Part shown: positions 15,868 through 25,323 of the stretch, piece after piece
Numbering within the stretch: position 1 is the first letter of the stretch
Layout of the letters: each line of letters begins with the position of its first letter
NCBI RefSeq assembly: GCF_003044445.1
Contig: NZ_POWX01000003.1
Coordinates: 124,001-188,000, forward strand
Direction: 5' to 3'
DNA length: 64,000 nucleotides
Source of the DNA: Neisseria mucosa
GTDB taxonomy: Bacteria; Pseudomonadota; Gammaproteobacteria; Burkholderiales; Neisseriaceae
Made by a program: the position numbers and the translations under genes
The notes under the pieces: generated by a model
What the model saw: only the letters and a program-made list of their open reading frames with translations
What the model was told of the DNA's origin: nothing
Database searches by the model: none

Positions 15868-17729
15868 CACATTATCCTTGAAGTAATTTGGTAAACCACA
15901 AATGCGGCAAAGTAAGCCATCAGGAACAGATAGCCGGTAATCATCACCATATTTTTTGTGGATTTGGTTTCACGTTTAATCACAGCCAATGTCGCGGCGC
16001 ACATGGGGGCATACACATACCAAGCCAAGAAGGCAAAGGCGGTTGGCAAACCCCAGTTGTTGTGTACGATCGGAATCAGCGCGTTTTGTACGGCGTCTTC
16101 AGACGACGCGCTGACGGCATAGACCGTACCCAGTGCGGCAACAACGACTTCACGCGCGGCAATGCCTGGAATCATGGCGATACACATTTCCCAAGTGAAG
16201 CCCAGCGGGGCGAACAATGGTTGGATAGCGTGGCCGAGCATACCCGCCAAGCTGTAGTCGATTGCCGCGCCTGTTGCACCTGCGGGCGGTTGCGGCCAGC
16301 TTACCAAGCCCCACAAAACTACGGCAAGGGCGAAGATAATCGTACCGGCGCGTTTGAGGAAGGCTTTTACCCTGTCCCACAGGCTGGTCATGATGTGTTT
16401 GAAGTTGGGCGTGCGGAAAGTCGGCAGCTCCATTAAGAGCGGGAATTGCTGCACGTTGCCTTTCATACGTGCCAAGCGTTTCATGATATACGCTGCCAAG
16501 GCGGCAGACAGAATGCCTGCGAGATAGAGGATAAACAGTGTCAGCCCTTGCAGGTTGAAAATCCCGCCTACCGTGCGATTAGGAATGACGGCGGCGATAA
16601 TCAGCGCGTACACGGGCAGCCGCGCAGAGCAGGTCAGCAGCGGGGCGACGGCGATGGTAACGAGGCGTTCGCGCGGGTCATTAATCGTACGCGCCGACAT
16701 CACGGCAGGAACGGCGCAGGCGAAACTCGACAGGAGCGGGATGAACGAGCGTCCAGACAGACCGCTTTTTGCCATGAGGTTGTCCAACAAGAACGCCGCG
16801 CGCGGCAGGTAGCCTGAGTCTTCTAAAAGCAGGATGAAGGCGAACAGAATCGTAATCTGCGGCAGGAACACCAACACGCTGCCCATACCGGCAATGACGC
16901 CGTTGACGAGCAAGTCGCTGAGGATGCCCGGCTCCATGTTGGCGCCTATCCATTCGCCCAGCGCGGTAAAGCCGCCTTCGATGGCGTCCATAATCGGCGC
17001 CGCCCATGTGTAAACCGCTTGGAACACCATAAACAGGATGACCAGCAGCATAATTATGCCCCAGACGGGGTGCAGCACGATGTCGTCGAGTTTTTTGTGC
17101 CATGCGGGCAGCGTCATCTGGGTGCGTACCACTTGTGCCAAAATCGATTCGACTTCTTGATAAAGTTTGTCGCTCTCCAGCGCCTCGAGCGTGCGTTCGG
17201 CAGAAGCGGGGTTGGCGGGGAAAGAGCGTTTGCGCGGCAGCTTCGCCACGGCTTCGCGTACCGCCTGTACGCCCGACGCGCTCACTGCAACTGTTTCCAA
17301 AACAGGTGCATCCAACAACTCGCTCAGTTTGGCGGCGTCGATATTCAAGCCCCTTCTGCGGGCAACGTCGCTCATGTTCAGCGACACCACCATAGGCAGT
17401 CCCAGCGTTTTCAGTTCCAAAATCATGCGCAGGGTCATACGCAGGTTGGTCGCATCGGCAACGGCAATAATGGCATCGGGCGGAATGCCCAGTTTGCCCA
17501 CGACCACATCTTTTGCCACCGCTTCGTCGGGGCTGGTCGTGCGCAGGCTGTATGTGCCCGGCAGGTCGATAATGCGGACGGCCGCGTCGTCGAGGAAAGC
17601 ACCCTCGCGCTTATCGACCGTTACGCCCGGATAATTGGCAACCTTGGCATGTGCGCCGGTCAAACCGTTGAATAAAACGGTTTTGCCGCAGTTTGGCGCA
17701 CCAATCAAGGCAAAATAGCTTAGTTCCAT
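15867..17729 (-). CDS. feoB: Ferrous iron transporter FeoB
   Basis: 620-residue inner-membrane iron(II) transporter with an N-terminal G-protein domain. G1 GAPNCGKT at residues 10-17, G3 DLPG at 55-58, G4 NMSD at 118-121. The membrane part begins near residue 215 (VWGIIMLLVILFMVFQAVYTWAA) and includes the two gate regions (LPRAAFLLDNLMAKSGLSGRSFIPLLSSFACAVPAVM and the AGTIIFALAVVLWGL segment). It is shorter than the 773-residue E. coli protein, as is usual in Neisseria. Order feoA-feoB-Cys-rich gene on the minus strand. Confidence 0.96.
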   Translation of the reverse strand: MELSYFALIGAPNCGKTVLFNGLTGAHAKVANYPGVTVDKREGAFLDDAAVRIIDLPGTYSLRTTSPDEAVAKDVVVGKLGIPPDAIIAVADATNLRMTLRMILELKTLGLPMVVSLNMSDVARRRGLNIDAAKLSELLDAPVLETVAVSASGVQAVREAVAKLPRKRSFPANPASAERTLEALESDKLYQEVESILAQVVRTQMTLPAWHKKLDDIVLHPVWGIIMLLVILFMVFQAVYTWAAPIMDAIEGGFTALGEWIGANMEPGILSDLLVNGVIAGMGSVLVFLPQITILFAFILLLEDSGYLPRAAFLLDNLMAKSGLSGRSFIPLLSSFACAVPAVMSARTINDPRERLVTIAVAPLLTCSARLPVYALIIAAVIPNRTVGGIFNLQGLTLFILYLAGILSAALAAYIMKRLARMKGNVQQFPLLMELPTFRTPNFKHIMTSLWDRVKAFLKRAGTIIFALAVVLWGLVSWPQPPAGATGAAIDYSLAGMLGHAIQPLFAPLGFTWEMCIAMIPGIAAREVVVAALGTVYAVSASSEDAVQNALIPIVHNNWGLPTAFAFLAWYVYAPMCAATLAVIKRETKSTKNMVMITGYLFLMAYFAAFVVYQITSRIM

Positions 17730-17803
17730 GAATTGAACTCTCCTTTTTTGATTGTGTGATAAGTGTGGAGTTGGATTGGGGGAAAGGCTTTGAAATAGCG
17801 TTT

Positions 17804-17832
17804 CCAGACGACCTAAGCTCGTCTGAAAAGGA
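17804..17832. repeat. Degenerate DUS pair between feoA and feoB
   Basis: TTTCCAGACGACC and a shortened CTCGTCTGAAAA face each other in the 177-base feoA-feoB gap. One arm is mutated, so it is a weak hairpin at most. Confidence 0.45.
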
Positions 17833-17906
17833 TAGGGTGGTCAGATTTAACCTGCCTTTGCCGCACATTTCCAGAATATGAAGCCTGCCTGCGCGTACGG
17901 CGTAAG

Positions 17907-18173
17907 TCAGCCGTCAATCACATGGCACATAATCTTTCCTGCTTCTTCCTGCCGCAACGAGAATTGCGACTGGTTGCCCAAACGCACGGCAAACGGACCG
18001 CGTCCAAATCCGCCGACGGCAATCACCTGCAACGGCATTCCGCTTGAAAAGCCCAAGTCAGCAAGGCGACGTGTAACCAGCGGGTCGAGTTCGCCGAAAG
18101 TCGAATTGGGGACGATGGAGTCGATGTGCGCGACTGCGCCTTTACTGAGTTTTGACAAAGGTATGGCAGACAT
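17907..18173 (-). CDS. feoA: Ferrous iron transport protein FeoA
   Basis: 88-residue cytoplasmic SH3-like protein needed for FeoB activity. Typical blocks are LTRRLADLGFSSGMPLQVIAVGGFGRGPFAVRLGNQSQFSLRQEEAGKI, the family's 'RRL.dLGl..G..v.v......GP..v...g..i.L....A..I' pattern. It is 177 bases upstream of feoB on the same strand, so cotranscription is likely but the gap is long. Confidence 0.93.
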   Translation of the reverse strand: MSAIPLSKLSKGAVAHIDSIVPNSTFGELDPLVTRRLADLGFSSGMPLQVIAVGGFGRGPFAVRLGNQSQFSLRQEEAGKIMCHVIDG

Positions 18174-18487
18174 AGTGTGTTTTACTTTCGTTGTCGATTG
18201 AAAAAAGAGACGGCAAGTAAAGACGAATCAGACACAGGGTAGGCAGAGGCATATCCCAACGCCCGTCCCCGCAAAAGAAGTAGTTTTGATTGTTTATCAC
18301 TTTGTTTTATTATGATAATAAATCTTGTTAACATAAAAATCAAATACAAAGCGACCAAGTTCCTTATTTTCAGACGACATATTGCGACAAATCAAAGAAA
18401 GCGAATGATTCGTTGTGAAAGTCGGGAAGGGCTATTGATAAGGTTTGCATTTGGATGTTTGATAGGCAGTAAAGAGAAAAGGAGCGA
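18174..18487. promoter_or_regulatory. Divergent feoA / nnrE intergenic region
   Basis: About 310 bases. TTATTATGATAATAA at 18307-18321 is a perfect 7-1-7 palindrome about 135 bases upstream of feoA. It resembles the 7-1-7 layout of Fur sites but departs from consensus at two positions in each half, so Fur control is only a guess. A DUS core lies near 18370 (TTTTCAGACGAC). Confidence 0.35.
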
Positions 18488-19138
18488 ATGATGAAAATCT
18501 ACACCGCCGCAGAAATGCGCGAACACGAGCAAATGGCAGTCGATAAAGGCACGACTTTCGAGCAACTGATGGAAAACGCGGGACAAGCCGCCGCTGCGGA
18601 TTTGCTGCGCCGTTTCCCCAAAGCAGGACGCGCGTTAATCGTTTGCGGCAAGGGCAACAACGGCGGCGACGGTTTGGTCATCGCGCGCGTGTTGTCGGAA
18701 CATGATTGGCAGGTAGATGTCGTCTTCGTCTTGGGAGACAAATTGTCGCCGCTGGCGCAGTTGAACCGCGAGCGTTTGAATCATTTAGACGGCGTCAGCT
18801 TTATCCGCCCCGACGAACTGGAAGGTCGTACCACAGGCAGGCTTCGTACTCTGAAAACAGGTTACGGCCTCGTTATCGAAGGAATTTTCGGAACTGGCTT
18901 CAGCGGCGCATTGCCCGAAACGGCCGCCGCCGTCTGCTGCCTGCTGAACCAAGCCGACGGCTTCAAAATCGCGCTGGACATTCCGACCGGACTGAACTGC
19001 GATACAGGCGAAGCAGATCAAAACACCTTCCGCGCAGACCTGACCTACACCTTCGCCGCCTACAAACCCGCGCACATGACTGAAGCAGGCAAAGCATATT
19101 GCGGAGAGACCGTGTGTTTGGATATTGGGATAGAGTAG
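18488..19138 (+). CDS. nnrE: NAD(P)HX epimerase
   Basis: Converts the R form of hydrated NAD(P)H to the S form that NnrD repairs (YjeF N-terminal domain). 216 residues. Family motifs are MREHEQMAVDKG, ENAGQAAA, VCGKGNNGGDGLVIARVL, and ALDIPTGLNCDTG followed by ADLTYTFAAYKPAH. The start is ATG ATG at 18488/18491, after AAAAGGAGCG. It is a stand-alone gene; nnrD is about 10 kb upstream. Confidence 0.92.
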   Translation: MMKIYTAAEMREHEQMAVDKGTTFEQLMENAGQAAAADLLRRFPKAGRALIVCGKGNNGGDGLVIARVLSEHDWQVDVVFVLGDKLSPLAQLNRERLNHLDGVSFIRPDELEGRTTGRLRTLKTGYGLVIEGIFGTGFSGALPETAAAVCCLLNQADGFKIALDIPTGLNCDTGEADQNTFRADLTYTFAAYKPAHMTEAGKAYCGETVCLDIGIE

Positions 19139-19163
19139 CCCTCTATTGGGTGGTTTAGATAAA

Positions 19164-19222
19164 AACGTCGTCTGAAAATACGGCTTTAGCAAAATTTGCT
19201 GTGCCTGTTTTCAGACGACGTT
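19164..19222. terminator. DUS-variant inverted pair (AACGTCGTCTGAAAA type)
   Basis: Both arms carry the ACGTCGTCTGAA variant and pair exactly (AACGTCGTCTGAAAA / TTTTCAGACGACGTT). Located after nnrE and facing the converging acyltransferase remnant. Confidence 0.65.
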
Positions 19223-19343
19223 GTTTTTGAGATTGGGCACGGCGGGTACGGTCGCATCCTTCTTTGCGCCCATGCCTGCCGGAAATCGTGTTTTGACTGG
19301 AAACCTGTCTGAAAAGAAAACGGACTTTCAGACAGAGATGCCG

Positions 19344-20819
19344 TCAAGCGTTGAGAAATTCGAGCAGATGTTGTCCTCCGACTTTCAGGGCTTTCAAAAA
19401 TACGTTGACTTTCTGCTGTTGGTTTTTGGTGTGGCTTACCGTATAGAGCCAGCCTTCGGGCGTAATGGTGTAGTTGATGCCCAAGCCGCCAACAGAGGTG
19501 GGGGCAAAGGCAAAGTTTACTACCGTGCTGTTGTCGCCTACGGTTGAGGTGGAGAGGAAATCGGTGGTAAAGGTTTGGTAGCCTTCGTCTTTAAAAAATT
19601 CAGGAATTTCACTGTTTGCTTTGGCTGCCATCAGTTGCAGGCCAAGCAGGTGGCGGTTGGTGCCTTGTCCGAGTTTGCTGGCTTTGATGCGGGCTTTGTG
19701 TTCGGCAAGCGCGGCATCCAGTGCTTCGCGGGAGGGTTTTTCTTGCAATAAGGTGCTGACGAAGGCGAGCGATTCGTTGGAAACAGGGCGCACGCATTCG
19801 GTACGGCCGTTTTTGAAGTGGCTCACGTCAACGGCTTCGTATGTGTTGCGGACGCTGCCGTAGGTGGTGAGTTGGGCGTATTGCAGGAGGAACTGCATCA
19901 ACGCGTCTTGGCTCACGCCTTTGGGAATGGTTAAGCCGTTGAACGGGATGGTAACGCTGGTTACATGCATCTGGTCAGCCTGTTTGGCATAGTTTTGCTG
20001 CCATTGTGCCCAGTTTTTCAGCAAGTCGGCATCCAACTGCCATTTGTAGCGGTGGACGGCAGGGTGGGTTTTCTTGCCGCCGCGTGCAGCTAGTTTGGCT
20101 GCGGCAAGGGTAACGATGCCTTTAAGTGTGCCGCCGTCAGCCCAAGTGTGTTCGCAATGCAGATACAGGCGTTTGGTGCGGGTGTTGTAGCAATAGGTGG
20201 TGGGTTTGTAGCACCAAACGTTTTGCTTGGGTTGGAACGTGGTTTGCGCCAAATCGCTGTCAGCATCGAGGTCTTCGCTGCTGATGCTGATGTGAAACAG
20301 GTCTTGTTCGATGTGTTCCAACAGGCGGGTGTTGTCGTCATGTTGTTGCAAGGCTTGGTACACGCGGGCGGTTTCGTTGCCGCCCAAGTAGCAGGGTACG
20401 GCTACCGGATATTTGTTTTGATGGGTATCGGAAAGGATTTCTTCAAATGCCTGTCTGAACGCATCGGGATGGTAGGCTTCAAATTGTTCGTCGAGTGCGG
20501 CAATGCGGTAGTAGAAACCGTTGTGCAATACGCCGATATGGCGGCTGCCATTTGGGGAAAAGTGGAAGCCGTCGACTTCTTTTTGCGGCACGCGCGCGGC
20601 ACCCTGCAAGATTTTCCATTGCTCCATGCATACGGGCGTACCTTGCGGGGTTTGCGGCACGGGAATGCGCTGATGGTGATAATCAGCGCACACCTCAGCC
20701 AATGCTGATGCCCACTCCGCCAAATCCTTACCTTGAGTTTGGATGTTGAAACCTACGTTGCTGGCTAAAGGCAGCGGATTGCGCACACGCAGATAGCTGT
20801 CGAGCCAGGCGGGGATGAA
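19344..20819 (-). pseudogene. Choline/carnitine O-acyltransferase, 5'-truncated
   Basis: Acyl-CoA:choline/carnitine acyltransferase family. The first credible start in frame is GTG at 20786 (480 residues); the frame is closed by TGA at 20820-20822. Sequence matching the family begins abruptly at WLDSYLRVRNPLPLASNVGFNI, which normally lies about 100 residues into the protein. The catalytic His is present in HCEHTWADGG (His213 counted from GTG), as are GRTECVRPVSNES and STSTVGDNS. No N-terminal domain can be found upstream in any frame. The rest is fully open, so the truncation is either recent or the short protein is still made. The family is uncommon in bacteria. Confidence 0.75.
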
Positions 20820-21145
20820 TCATTAATATCTAGTATGTTTAACTTGTATTAATGTTCGGTCAGTTTCTTGCAACTATTTCTTAGATATTAAATGCCTATG
20901 TCGTGTTTAATGAATTTGCCATGCCGAAAAATAAAGTTCTGTAATATGGAAGAGTTCGATGCGTTCGGAAAGTTCATTGTTCGGTAAAACCTGCGTACGC
21001 TTTAAGTCCTTATGCAGATGAAATCAACAGGCATTGACCGGATTTTGGTACTTATAACCAAAACCGCTAAACCCGAAAGCAAACATTATTTCCGTCGTCT
21101 GAAACGTTGGTATAAAGTGTGCCCATCAAATATCTGGAGAATAAA
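20820..21145. other. Non-coding region upstream of sbp
   Basis: AT-rich stretch of about 325 bases, the expected location of the lost 5' part of the acyltransferase gene but with no coding signal. TTAATATCTA (20823-20832) and TAGATATTAA (20882-20891) form a 10-bp inverted repeat. A DUS core lies at about 21094. AGGAGA-like GGAGA just before sbp is its ribosome site. Confidence 0.45.
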
Positions 21146-22189
21146 ATGACTGTCCGCGCAACCGCTCTATTCGCCGTCGCCGTTTTAGCGGCATGCTCGC
21201 CGCAATCCGAACAAAACACCGCTTCACCGTCTTCACCTGCGGCAGACGGCAAAGGTGTGAAACTATTGAATGTTTCCTATGATGTGGCTCGAGACTTTTA
21301 TAAAGAATACAACCCATTGTTTGTCAAAGAATATCAAAGTAAACACAAGGGCGCAGACATAGACATCCAACAGTCGCACGGCGGTTCCAGCAAACAGGCA
21401 TTGTCTGTCGCCAACGGCCTGGCAGCGGATGTCGTTACCATGAACCAGACTTCCGACATCGATTTGTTGGCTCAAAAAGGGCTGATTAAACCCGATTGGG
21501 CAAAACGTCTGCCGGACAATGCCGTTCCCTATACCAGCGTAACCGTTTTCCTTGTCCGCAAAGGCAATCCCAAACAAATCAAAGACTGGAACGACTTGGC
21601 GAAAGACGGTGTCAAAATCGTACTCGCCAACCCGAAAACTTCCGGTAATGGCCGCTATGCTTTCCTTGGCGCATACGCTTACGGTTTGAAAGCCAACAAC
21701 GGCGATGAAGCCAAAGCGCAGGAATTTGCCGCTTCCGTCCTGAAAAACACGCCTGTGTTTGAAAACGGCGGACGTGCTGCCACGACAACGTTTAGTCAGC
21801 GCAATATCGGCGACGTTTTGGTTACCTTTGAAAACGAGGCGAATCACGTCAGCAAAAAACTGACCCAAGATCAGTTTGAAATCGTTTATCCGAGCTATAC
21901 CATTCTGTCTGAAACCCCTGTTGCCGTTGTGGACAGCGTTGCCGACAAGAAAGGTACGCAGGAAGCCGCCAAAGAATATTTGGAATATCTATGGAGCAAA
22001 CCCGCGCAGGAGCTTGCCGCCAAACTCTACCTTCGCCCGCGCAATGCCGAAGTCTTCGCCGCACACAAAGCAGATTTCCCCGAAATCGAAACCTTCAGTC
22101 CCAACGAAAAATTCGGTACATGGGATGAAATCATGAAGAAATTCTTCGCTGACGGCGGTTTAGTCGATAAACTGTCGCCCAAAAGATAA
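21146..22189 (+). CDS. sbp: Sulfate-binding lipoprotein
   Basis: 347-residue periplasmic sulfate/thiosulfate-binding protein. The N-terminus is a lipoprotein signal (TALFAVAVLAACSPQ, Cys lipid site). Family blocks are LLNVSYDVARDFYKEYNPLF, QSHGGSSKQALSVANGLAADVVTMNQ, LANPKTSGNGRYAFLGAY and the C-terminal FADGGLVDKL. The start at 21146 is preceded by GGAGA; the frame upstream to 21119 adds unconserved residues. The cys transporter permeases and ATPase are not in the window, so it must work with components encoded elsewhere. Confidence 0.94.
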   Translation: MTVRATALFAVAVLAACSPQSEQNTASPSSPAADGKGVKLLNVSYDVARDFYKEYNPLFVKEYQSKHKGADIDIQQSHGGSSKQALSVANGLAADVVTMNQTSDIDLLAQKGLIKPDWAKRLPDNAVPYTSVTVFLVRKGNPKQIKDWNDLAKDGVKIVLANPKTSGNGRYAFLGAYAYGLKANNGDEAKAQEFAASVLKNTPVFENGGRAATTTFSQRNIGDVLVTFENEANHVSKKLTQDQFEIVYPSYTILSETPVAVVDSVADKKGTQEAAKEYLEYLWSKPAQELAAKLYLRPRNAEVFAAHKADFPEIETFSPNEKFGTWDEIMKKFFADGGLVDKLSPKR

Positions 22190-22209
22190 ATTGGTACTTT
22201 GATGAGAAA

Positions 22210-22267
22210 AACGTCGTCTGAAAACCGGCTTGAGCAAAACCTGCCATGCCTGTTTTCAGACGACGTT
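22210..22267. terminator. DUS-variant pair after sbp
   Basis: AACGTCGTCTGAAAA and its exact complement, about 20 bases after the sbp stop and before the converging yddG. Confidence 0.65.
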
Positions 22268-22350
22268 GTGTTGAGATGCGATACGGTCAAGTACGGTTGC
22301 GTTGTATATGTCTCAACCAAAAATCTTATTTTTCTGATTTAGAGGTAGAG

Positions 22351-23259
22351 TTATGCTTTCTTTTGTGTTGCCAACCAGCATACGGCGGATCCGATGCATA
22401 CCATCGCCGCACCTTGCCAAAATTCCGTAGGAAGCGGTGCGTCGAGCAGGAAGGATGAAATCAGGGCGGAGAAAACGGGAATAAAATAAGATGCGCCTGC
22501 CAAAACGGTCATATTGCCGCGCGAGATGCCGATGTTCCACACTGCATAGCCCAAACCCATACAGGATGCGGCAGCAAGCGCATATAAGACTGATTCAGTA
22601 TCAAAATTGAGGCTGCCGTAGCTGCCTGCAAAATATTTTGCCCACAGGACGCAGGAAACGAGGAAAAAGAAAAAACCGACGGCATTACCCTGCGCCTTAA
22701 TCCGCGCGGTCAGTGTGCAATATGCCGCCCAGAACAGCGCGTCCAAGAGCGCCATGATATAGCCTGCAGGATTGGCGAGGACATTGCGGTAAATATGTGC
22801 GGGGGACAATCCGCCTTCCCCGCCCAAGACGATGGCGATGCCGATGAAGGATAGTGCAAAGCCTATGGCAATCCACCATTTTGCCGGCTGTTTGTTGAAC
22901 CAGACCGCGCCGATGATGGTAAAAGTCGGCCATAAATAATTGACCATGCCGATTTCGACGGTTTGTCTGGCGTTGTCCGCATATCCGATGGAAAGGGACA
23001 GACACAGTTCGCAGCCGACAAAAAAGATACCTGCCCAAAAAAGGTAATTCCGGCTGAAGCGGCGCAAATCAGGTTTGCCGAAAATCAGCAGCAGCAATAT
23101 CGTGGCCAGGCTGTACATGACTGCTGCGCCGCCTACCGGTCCCATGTGCAAGCTCAAGGTACGGATTAACCCGATAACGGAACTCCAAAAACAGACGGCA
23201 AAAAGGCCGATGAAGGTGGCCTGTTTCGGGGAGATGGGATAGGTGGTAAGACGGTACAT
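22351..23259 (-). CDS. yddG: YddG-like aromatic amino-acid exporter (DMT/EamA)
   Basis: 302-residue inner-membrane exporter of the drug/metabolite transporter superfamily with about ten helices. It matches E. coli YddG along its length: [87 protein letters not shown] and the final [18 protein letters not shown]. YddG exports aromatic amino acids and related compounds. It is transcribed alone; upstream lies a DUS pair and a CREE. Confidence 0.88.
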
Positions 23260-23342
23260 GATGCGGTGTATGTTGGATGTGTGGATGGAATGGCAGGAGA
23301 CAGTAATGTTTTTTTTGTTTGAATCTGCCTGTCTGCGTGTTC

Positions 23343-23396
23343 AAAAAGGTCGTCTGAAAACATAGCTTCATTGAACGATGCTTTCAGACGACCTTT
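23343..23396. repeat. Inverted DUS pair upstream of yddG
   Basis: AAAAAGGTCGTCTGAAA and TTTCAGACGACCTTT separated by 23 bases, about 85 bases upstream of the yddG start and directly abutting the CREE. Confidence 0.6.
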
Positions 23397-23397
23397 G

Positions 23398-23504
23398 TAT
23401 AGTGGATTAAATTTAAACCAGTACGGCGTTGCCTCGCCTTGCCGTACTATCTGTACTGTCTGCGGCTTCGTCGCCTTGTCCTGATTTAAATTTAATCCAC
23501 TATA
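23398..23504. mobile_element. CREE, 107-bp deleted form
   Basis: TATAGTGGATTAA at one end and TTAATCCACTATA at the other, same core and orientation as the element at 12819. It begins within two bases of a DUS-pair terminator. The 23260-23734 gap holds only this element and two DUS pairs. Confidence 0.9.
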
Positions 23505-23656
23505 TTGTTTTGCGGGAATCTAGGAAGAATTTGCTCTTGTTTAGAGAGTGATTCCACAGAAAAACGAAGGTTTTTTCAAGGGTGGATTATAATGGAATAG
23601 ATGGGAGACAAACAAGGTGGCATCATGCCTGAGTCTTATTTCATCTTTGCAAAAAA

Positions 23657-23717
23657 AGGTTGTCTGAAAGTCTGTTTCAACGAAATCAAACGTTGAAGCC
23701 CGTTTTCAGACGACCTT
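23657..23717 (-). terminator. DUS pair after bioB, one arm mutated
   Basis: AAGGTTGTCTGAAA pairs with TTTTCAGACGACCTT except for one G-T position. Located 18 bases past the bioB stop on the minus strand. Confidence 0.55.
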
Positions 23718-23734
23718 GTGTTTTTGTAGAAGGA

Positions 23735-24796
23735 TTAATAATCTACTTTGATTTTCGGCGTTTCGTTTTCCTGCTGCGCCGCTTCGTATTCTTCTTCCAA
23801 CTCAAACCGCAACGGATACAAATTCAGCTTTTCCATCAGCAGGCGGTCGCCGTCTTCGTCGGGGTTTTCGGTGGTTAAGAGCTTGTCGCCGTAGAAAATC
23901 GAGTTCGCACCCGCCATGAAACACATTGCCTGCATGGATTCGGGCATATTGCTGCGCCCTGCCGACAGGCGGACGTAGCTGTGCGGCATGGTAATCCGTG
24001 CCACGGCGATGGTACGGACAAACTCCGTCCAGTCCAAATCTTCGGCATCGGCCAGCGGAGTGCCTTCTACTTTGACCAACTGGTTAATCGGCACGCTTTC
24101 GGGCTGCGGGTCGAGGTTGGCGAGGCTGGCAATCAGTCCGGCACGTTCGGCTCGGGTCTCGTTCATGCCGACGATGCCGCCGCAGCAGACTTTCAAACCG
24201 GCGTTGCGGACTTTGCCCAAGGTGTCCATGCGGTCTTCGTGTTTGCGGGTATGAATGATGTCGTTGTAGCGCTCAGGGTCGGTGTCGAGGTTGTGGTTGT
24301 AGTAATCCAAGCCTGCTTTTTTGAAGTCTTCCGCCATGCCGTCTTCGAGCATACCGAACGTGCCGCAGGTTTCCATACCCAATCCTTTGACGGCTTTGAT
24401 GATTGCGGAAACCGTCTCCACGTCTTTCGGTTTGGGGCCGCGCCATGCCGCGCCCATGCAGAAACGGCTTGCGCCGCGCGATTTGGCGATTTTGGCTTTT
24501 TCAACGATTTCGTCCACATCCATCATCTGTTCTTTGCCCAGATTGGTGTTGTGGTGCGCCGATTGCGGACAGTAGGCGCAGTCTTCGGGGCAGCCGCCGG
24601 TTTTGATGGACAACAAGGTGGAAAGCTGGATTTCGCGCGGGTTGAAATTTTGGCGGTGGATTTCGGCGGCTTGGTAAATGAGGTCGAGGAAGGGAAGTCC
24701 GAACAGGGCTTCGACATCGCATTTTTTCCAATAACGCGCGGTCGGATGCGGCTTGCGCTCGGTCTTACGGCGCAAGGCGACGGGAGATATGGTCAT
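23735..24796 (-). CDS. bioB: Biotin synthase
   Basis: Radical-SAM enzyme that inserts sulfur into dethiobiotin. 353 residues from the ATG at 24796 (MTISPVAL); the frame continues upstream to 24856 but the family N-terminus fits the internal start. The 4Fe-4S motif is CPEDCAYC, preceded by LLSIKTGGC. Other conserved blocks are YNHNLDT, CCGGIVGMNE and ARITMPHSYVRLSAGR, which holds the Arg ligand of the 2Fe-2S cluster. The C-terminus is rather acidic and extended. No other bio genes are adjacent. Confidence 0.96.
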   Translation of the reverse strand: MTISPVALRRKTERKPHPTARYWKKCDVEALFGLPFLDLIYQAAEIHRQNFNPREIQLSTLLSIKTGGCPEDCAYCPQSAHHNTNLGKEQMMDVDEIVEKAKIAKSRGASRFCMGAAWRGPKPKDVETVSAIIKAVKGLGMETCGTFGMLEDGMAEDFKKAGLDYYNHNLDTDPERYNDIIHTRKHEDRMDTLGKVRNAGLKVCCGGIVGMNETRAERAGLIASLANLDPQPESVPINQLVKVEGTPLADAEDLDWTEFVRTIAVARITMPHSYVRLSAGRSNMPESMQAMCFMAGANSIFYGDKLLTTENPDEDGDRLLMEKLNLYPLRFELEEEYEAAQQENETPKIKVDY

Positions 24797-25197
24797 AGTG
24801 TGTTCTTTCGTGTTTACAGCGGCGCAATGACGCTGACTGCCTGACTGTCGGCGCAATGACGGCAGCGGCGTGGTTAGAGTGAAACGTCGTCTGAAAACAG
24901 ACGAGGAGGAAGTGTAACGCGTTTGAAAAACGGGGGCAAAAAAATTCTAGTCGGCGGTCAGCAAAGGCTTGACAAATTCTGCTTATTTTTTGGGAATTTT
25001 ATCTGCCTGTTTTTTAATCAATGATATTTTCTTCTTTTATATTAATTATTAATTTGATATATCCACAGCGGAATTCACATAAAGCATGGATAATCGGAAG
25101 CAAGGTAAGGAGGTATTTTTTTATCTGGTCATTCCAATTTTCAGAATATTGGGAAAAGGTCGTCTGAAACATACACGGTAATTTCAGACGACCTTTT
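24797..25197. other. Non-coding region upstream of bioB with DUS pair
   Basis: About 400 bases without a gene. A DUS core lies at about 24886. A perfect DUS pair with flanking A/T runs is at 25154-25197 and abuts a CREE. The AT-rich section 25000-25060 has no recognisable promoter elements I would stand behind. Confidence 0.45.
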
Positions 25198-25303
25198 TAT
25201 AGTGGATTAACTTTAAACCAGTACGGCGTTGCCTCGCCTTGCCGTACTATTTGTACTGTCTGCGGCTTCGTCGCCTTGTCCTGATTTAAAGTTAATCCAC
25301 TAT
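25198..25303. mobile_element. CREE, short form
   Basis: TATAGTGGATTAACTTTAAA at the left and TTTAAAGTTAATCCACTAT at the right, with the same core as the other short copies. It lies 20 bases past the fbp stop and joins directly to a DUS-pair terminator, the same arrangement as at 23343-23504. Confidence 0.9.
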
Positions 25304-25323
25304 GCATTTAATTTTTACACCTG

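Noticed and set aside
18824..18860. Apparent DUS split by a short insertion in nnrE (GGTCGT ... CTCTGAAAAC)
   Set aside because: The matched pieces are too short and the region is normal coding sequence for the enzyme.
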